Shown here piece by piece: positions 60,901 through 64,000 of a stretch of DNA of 64,000 nucleotides. The notes beneath the pieces were generated by a model. That model was not told the origin of the DNA. It saw only the letters and a program-made list of their open reading frames with translations, and made no database searches. Source of the DNA: BM520 sp964594665 (GTDB taxonomy: Bacteria > Bacteroidota > Bacteroidia > Bacteroidales > BM520); NCBI GenBank assembly GCA_964594665.1, contig CAZQNY010000002.1, positions 56,428 to 120,427 of the forward strand, given 5' to 3'. Within the stretch, counting starts at the first letter, position 1, and each line of letters opens with the position of its first letter. The position numbers were made by a program, and so were the translations under genes.

Positions 60901-63684
60901 TTATTTCACAATAAATTTTCGTGTTAACACAGATCCATCATAATTTACAGATAAAACATATATCCCTGTTTCAAGGCTCAGGTCGTTAACATCCCATGAC
61001 AGGCTGTGAGCACCTGCCGGCAGATGCTGCTCATTAACAAGATTTATTGCACGCCCCTGAATATCAGAAATAGTTACCGCGATATTGCTGTCATTATCAA
61101 GATAAAGATCAAAGTAAATTTTATCTGATACTGGGTTCGGATAAATATTTACAGCAATTCCTGAATTGTTTATCTCGTCAATATTACTAAACAACATTGG
61201 CGAGGTAATTTTAACATCGGTGTAAAGGGCATAATGGCCTTTTTCAATCTCCATGGAATAGGGTACCGATTCCACATTAACCGAGTCACCTGTAAAGAAC
61301 TCATACCACCATCCGCTATGTTGAAAATCAAGAGAAGCACTTTCGTCTGCCATTCCAAAATTCCCGGCGATAAAAACATTCATATCCTGATGATTCACCT
61401 TTACTGTTCGTAACGTTCCATCAACATCAAGATCATAATCCGGCTGATTAAAAACATCCTTATACTCCATTTTAAGATTTACCAGAGAGCTATATACGTC
61501 ATACAAGAACTTTCTTCGATAATCATCATAATAGTCCCACCGAACAGGTTTTTCACCGGTTCTGCCATTAAAATCAATAGAGTAATCGTAGCCCGTTTCA
61601 CCAAACATCCAGATCATTTTAGGCCCGGCAAGAGGAATAAAAAAGGTTGCAGCAAGTTCCATGCGCTGCAGTGCCAGTGTGGTATCCTTTAGGTTATAAT
61701 CACCACTTGTACTGCCATATGTAACATTTTTATACATCAGACGCTCTTCGTCGTGGCTTTCCATATACCCAACAACATAAGGATTACTCCAGCCACGGTT
61801 CTGATAATCGATCCAGTTAAAATCAGATGAGCCGTTAATGTATCCCATGGTAGCCTCAGCATAGTTATGGTTGATATTACCCCAAAGAAGCATTTCATTG
61901 TTTGAAAGAACTTTTTCTTCTGAATTATCAGCAAAATGTTCAAGAATCACATAGGCATCCTCATCAACACTATGGATAAAATCTTCATACTCATTCCAGA
62001 TAGCTATTCGTGAAGCATCGTACTGCCCCCATAAGCCAACATTATCTCCTGAATAGGTTTGTGTAAATCCTTTCGACAAATCAAAACGATAGCCATCAAC
62101 TTTATATTCTTCCAGCCAGAATTGCATTACACGCTTTGAAAAATCTTTTGTTTGTACACTTTCATGGTTCATATCATAGCCCACATTGTACGGGTGAGTA
62201 GGGTACTGATTAAACCAGGGATTATCTGTAGAGGGAACGCCCTGCTCACTATCCCAGTACATACGTACCAGAGAAGACTGCCCAAACTGATGGTTCAGCA
62301 CCATATCAAGGATTACGGCTATATCATTCTGATGACATAGATCAATCAGCTCCTTAAGTTTATTTTTTGTTCCATAATATTTATCCAAAGCAAAATAGAA
62401 TGAAGGGTTATAACCCCAGCTGAGATTTCCTTCAAATTCATTAACAGGCATCAGCTCAATGGCATTCACACCGAGGTCGAGTAAATAATCAAAGTTATCA
62501 ATAACACCCTGAATATTCTGTTCTTCAGTAAAGTCACGTATTAAAAGCTCATATACGATCAGGTCTTTGGGTGCCGGTGCTTCAAAATCTTCTACAAGCC
62601 ATTCATATTGATCCTGTTGTATTTTAAAGGCACTCACAATATGCTCAGCATCATCTTCCGGATAAGATGGTAGATCAGGGAATGTTTCCGGAGTAATATA
62701 AGGATCATTCCATGGATCCAGAACCAGCTCGGTGTAGGGATCCGCAACACGGACCTCGCTATTAACGTCGTATTGATAACGGTACCATGTCTGACCATCC
62801 AGACCATCAAGAGTCAGCCAGAAATAATCTCCATCAGGAGATACTTTCATATAACCACTCTGTGTGGCTTTCCAGTCAGTAAAATCACCAACAGCAAAAA
62901 CAAATTCTTTCACTGGAGCATAAAGAACCAAAGCAACGCTGTTATCCGACAACACGTTAACACCATCCATATATTCTGCGGGTTTTTCTTCAACGGTTGG
63001 TTCGGGAATAACAGTAACATGCAGTGAGTCGAGGGCTGTATTATCACCATTTAATGCTTTTGCAATAATCCAGAACTCATCCCATGGATTTGCCAGTGCG
63101 TCGAGATCAAAAGTATAACTAATAGCAGTGGAAGAATCTTCATAGACCCAGGTATCATTAATGTAAAACTGCATTAATTCGGCTCCCGGGCTGGCAGCAT
63201 TAACCGTAAGATCTTCGGATATCAATTCAATAAACTCCTCTTTGTCGGGGGAGGTGATTAATACCGAAAGTTCATTGGAAAAAACATCAATGAACAGGTC
63301 GGCCGATTGCGGACTTCCTGCAGAAGCACGAAAAACAAAAGCCAGTTTTGAAACCGCCTCACCATCCTGAATATCATAATAGGTGCGGATATCGGGCCCT
63401 ATTGCCAGCGAATAGTGGTTGGGTTCAATGCGCGTTAACAGAGGCTGGGAAGAATTCACTCCCCAGGTGCCGATTACATGCGACCATTCTGTTTCCCCTT
63501 CAAGGATAACTCCGGTATGAGTATATAAATCTCCGGTATACCCTTCCAGTGGTGTTCCCTCTGCATTAAAATAAATGGTCACAGATTCTGTATCCACAGG
63601 AAATTCAGGATCACTTGTTACCTGTGCATTTAAAAACAATGGCACCAGGGCTGAAAATAAGAATAAAAATAGACGTTGGCTCAT
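60901..63684 (-). CDS. Secreted GH13 alpha-amylase-type glycosidase with type IX sorting domain
   Basis: 927 aa; signal peptide MSQRLFLFLFSALVPLFLNA. Residues ~25-235 hold two beta-sandwich modules (starch-binding/Ig-like), ~250-330 a CBM48-like module (EFVFAVGDFTDWKATQSGYM), ~375-740 the GH13 barrel: LDMVLNHQFG (region I), GYRFDLSKGF with nucleophile Asp535, VILEHF with acid/base Glu582, and MESHDEER with Asp645. The C-terminal ~75 residues (NIYPNPVSDKIYFDLYLD to RKFIVK) are a type A T9SS sorting domain. It hydrolyses alpha-glucans outside the cell; exact specificity is open. A LacI-type regulator lies upstream on the same strand. Confidence 0.93.
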   Translation of the reverse strand: MSQRLFLFLFSALVPLFLNAQVTSDPEFPVDTESVTIYFNAEGTPLEGYTGDLYTHTGVILEGETEWSHVIGTWGVNSSQPLLTRIEPNHYSLAIGPDIRTYYDIQDGEAVSKLAFVFRASAGSPQSADLFIDVFSNELSVLITSPDKEEFIELISEDLTVNAASPGAELMQFYINDTWVYEDSSTAISYTFDLDALANPWDEFWIIAKALNGDNTALDSLHVTVIPEPTVEEKPAEYMDGVNVLSDNSVALVLYAPVKEFVFAVGDFTDWKATQSGYMKVSPDGDYFWLTLDGLDGQTWYRYQYDVNSEVRVADPYTELVLDPWNDPYITPETFPDLPSYPEDDAEHIVSAFKIQQDQYEWLVEDFEAPAPKDLIVYELLIRDFTEEQNIQGVIDNFDYLLDLGVNAIELMPVNEFEGNLSWGYNPSFYFALDKYYGTKNKLKELIDLCHQNDIAVILDMVLNHQFGQSSLVRMYWDSEQGVPSTDNPWFNQYPTHPYNVGYDMNHESVQTKDFSKRVMQFWLEEYKVDGYRFDLSKGFTQTYSGDNVGLWGQYDASRIAIWNEYEDFIHSVDEDAYVILEHFADNSEEKVLSNNEMLLWGNINHNYAEATMGYINGSSDFNWIDYQNRGWSNPYVVGYMESHDEERLMYKNVTYGSTSGDYNLKDTTLALQRMELAATFFIPLAGPKMIWMFGETGYDYSIDFNGRTGEKPVRWDYYDDYRRKFLYDVYSSLVNLKMEYKDVFNQPDYDLDVDGTLRTVKVNHQDMNVFIAGNFGMADESASLDFQHSGWWYEFFTGDSVNVESVPYSMEIEKGHYALYTDVKITSPMLFSNIDEINNSGIAVNIYPNPVSDKIYFDLYLDNDSNIAVTISDIQGRAINLVNEQHLPAGAHSLSWDVNDLSLETGIYVLSVNYDGSVLTRKFIVK

Positions 63685-63832
63685 AGCATTAATTATTGGG
63701 TTAAATTCAAATAAAGGTTAATCTGTTAAACAAAAAAAGCACTATAAAGATCAAACATTTTTTTAAAACAGAAAAACCGGCACCTGAACAAAAGCTGCGA
63801 ATCACATTAAAATAAGAGTAAAACGAAGACAA

Positions 63833-63852
63833 AACCGTTAATTCAAACGGTT
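63833..63852. promoter_or_regulatory. Palindrome between LacI-type regulator and GH13 gene
   Basis: AACCGTT and AACGGTT with a 6-bp centre form a perfect inverted repeat. It could be an operator for the LacI-type regulator or, since the minus strand continues TTTTG, a weak terminator of the regulator gene. The rest of 63685-63881 contains no clear promoter. Confidence 0.45.
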
Positions 63853-63881
63853 GCAGAAAAAGCCAAATAAAAAGGAAAAAA

Positions 63882-64000
63882 CTATGCGTTTTTCACTGTT
63901 GATTCACGGACAACAAGGTTTGTTTTTATAATTCGGGTTTCTGCGGGCTGATCGTCACGGTTCTTTCGTAACCTGTGCAGTAACATACGTGCTGCTTCAC
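63882..64000 (-). CDS. LacI-family transcriptional regulator (C-terminal fragment, runs off window)
   Basis: The minus strand from the window edge to TAG at 63882 encodes EAARMLLHRLRKNRDDQPAE, then TRIIKTNLVVRESTVKNA. The ending LVVREST is the hallmark C terminus of LacI/GalR effector domains. Only ~39 residues are visible; the DNA-binding domain lies beyond the window. It sits upstream of the secreted amylase, and LacI-type (MalR-like) control of alpha-glucan use is common in Bacteroidota; the regulation itself is inferred. Confidence 0.8.
   Translation of the reverse strand, partial: EAARMLLHRLRKNRDDQPAETRIIKTNLVVRESTVKNA

Overview
The window looks like a metagenome-assembled scaffold from a member of the Bacteroidota, most likely Bacteroidales or Marinilabiliales-like. 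Evidence: about 40% GC; Bacteroidota-type promoters (TTG, about 19 nt, TAnnTTTG) in front of many genes; type IX secretion C-terminal domains on two secreted proteins; a serine palmitoyltransferase for sphingolipids; an Ala/Glu-extended ribosomal protein S16; and a tiny bTHX ribosomal protein. Two gaps of exactly 100 N (17511-17610 and 25793-25892) mark scaffold joins. The first is flanked on both sides by the same 55-bp sequence.

Layout. 1-6386 (minus strand): a MATE exporter cut by the window edge, a trpB preceded by a leader peptide with three consecutive Trp codons and an attenuator, and a two-gene transporter unit (SSS symporter, then cation-chloride/amino-acid type transporter). 6535-9739: serine palmitoyltransferase, then a RecQ helicase on the other strand. 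10053-12872: cytochrome bd oxidase cydAB plus an unlisted 42-aa membrane protein that may be a third subunit. 12873-17366: a BASS-type transporter, an O-antigen-ligase/TPR protein, rsmE and a DUF4159 protein. 17456-17813: a 7/8-bp tandem repeat. 17823-20871: cysteine desulfidase, a DbpA-like helicase and tRNA-His. 20995-25987: a decayed AIM24-family fragment, a large CHU_C-type secreted protein and a beta-barrel protein broken by the second gap.

26117-35762 (plus strand): a membrane protein, a rhomboid protease, a MORN-repeat lipoprotein, a propeller/transglutaminase protein, a secreted repeat protein, a glycosyltransferase fused to a degenerate phosphoglycosyltransferase, a 2-oxoacid dehydrogenase E2, an exonuclease, a FAH-family enzyme and a DUF721 protein. 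35752-38374 (minus): recF, ispH and yqgE. 38488-41194 (plus): murL overlapping a divergent murD, which together predict the L-Glu-then-epimerise route to D-Glu in peptidoglycan. 41270-49345: bTHX, trmH, two HU proteins, a TPR membrane protein, fmt, a glycosyltransferase, a U32 peptidase, a lipoprotein and an outer-membrane protein. 49462-58672 (minus): floA/nfeD, valS, a DUF58 protein, trxA and dnaE. 58950-60843 (plus): rpsP, rimM and a trmN-like methyltransferase. 60901-64000 (minus): a secreted GH13 alpha-amylase and the tail of a LacI-type regulator.

Most of the window is core housekeeping in short operons. The most distinctive items are the complete-looking trp attenuator in front of a trpB with no other trp gene nearby, and the murL-murD2 pair. 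Secondary points are the putative third bd-oxidase subunit, several -7 boxes lying almost on top of start codons, and the fused, catalytically gutted sugar-phosphate transferase. I found no phage, insertion sequence, CRISPR or defence island.
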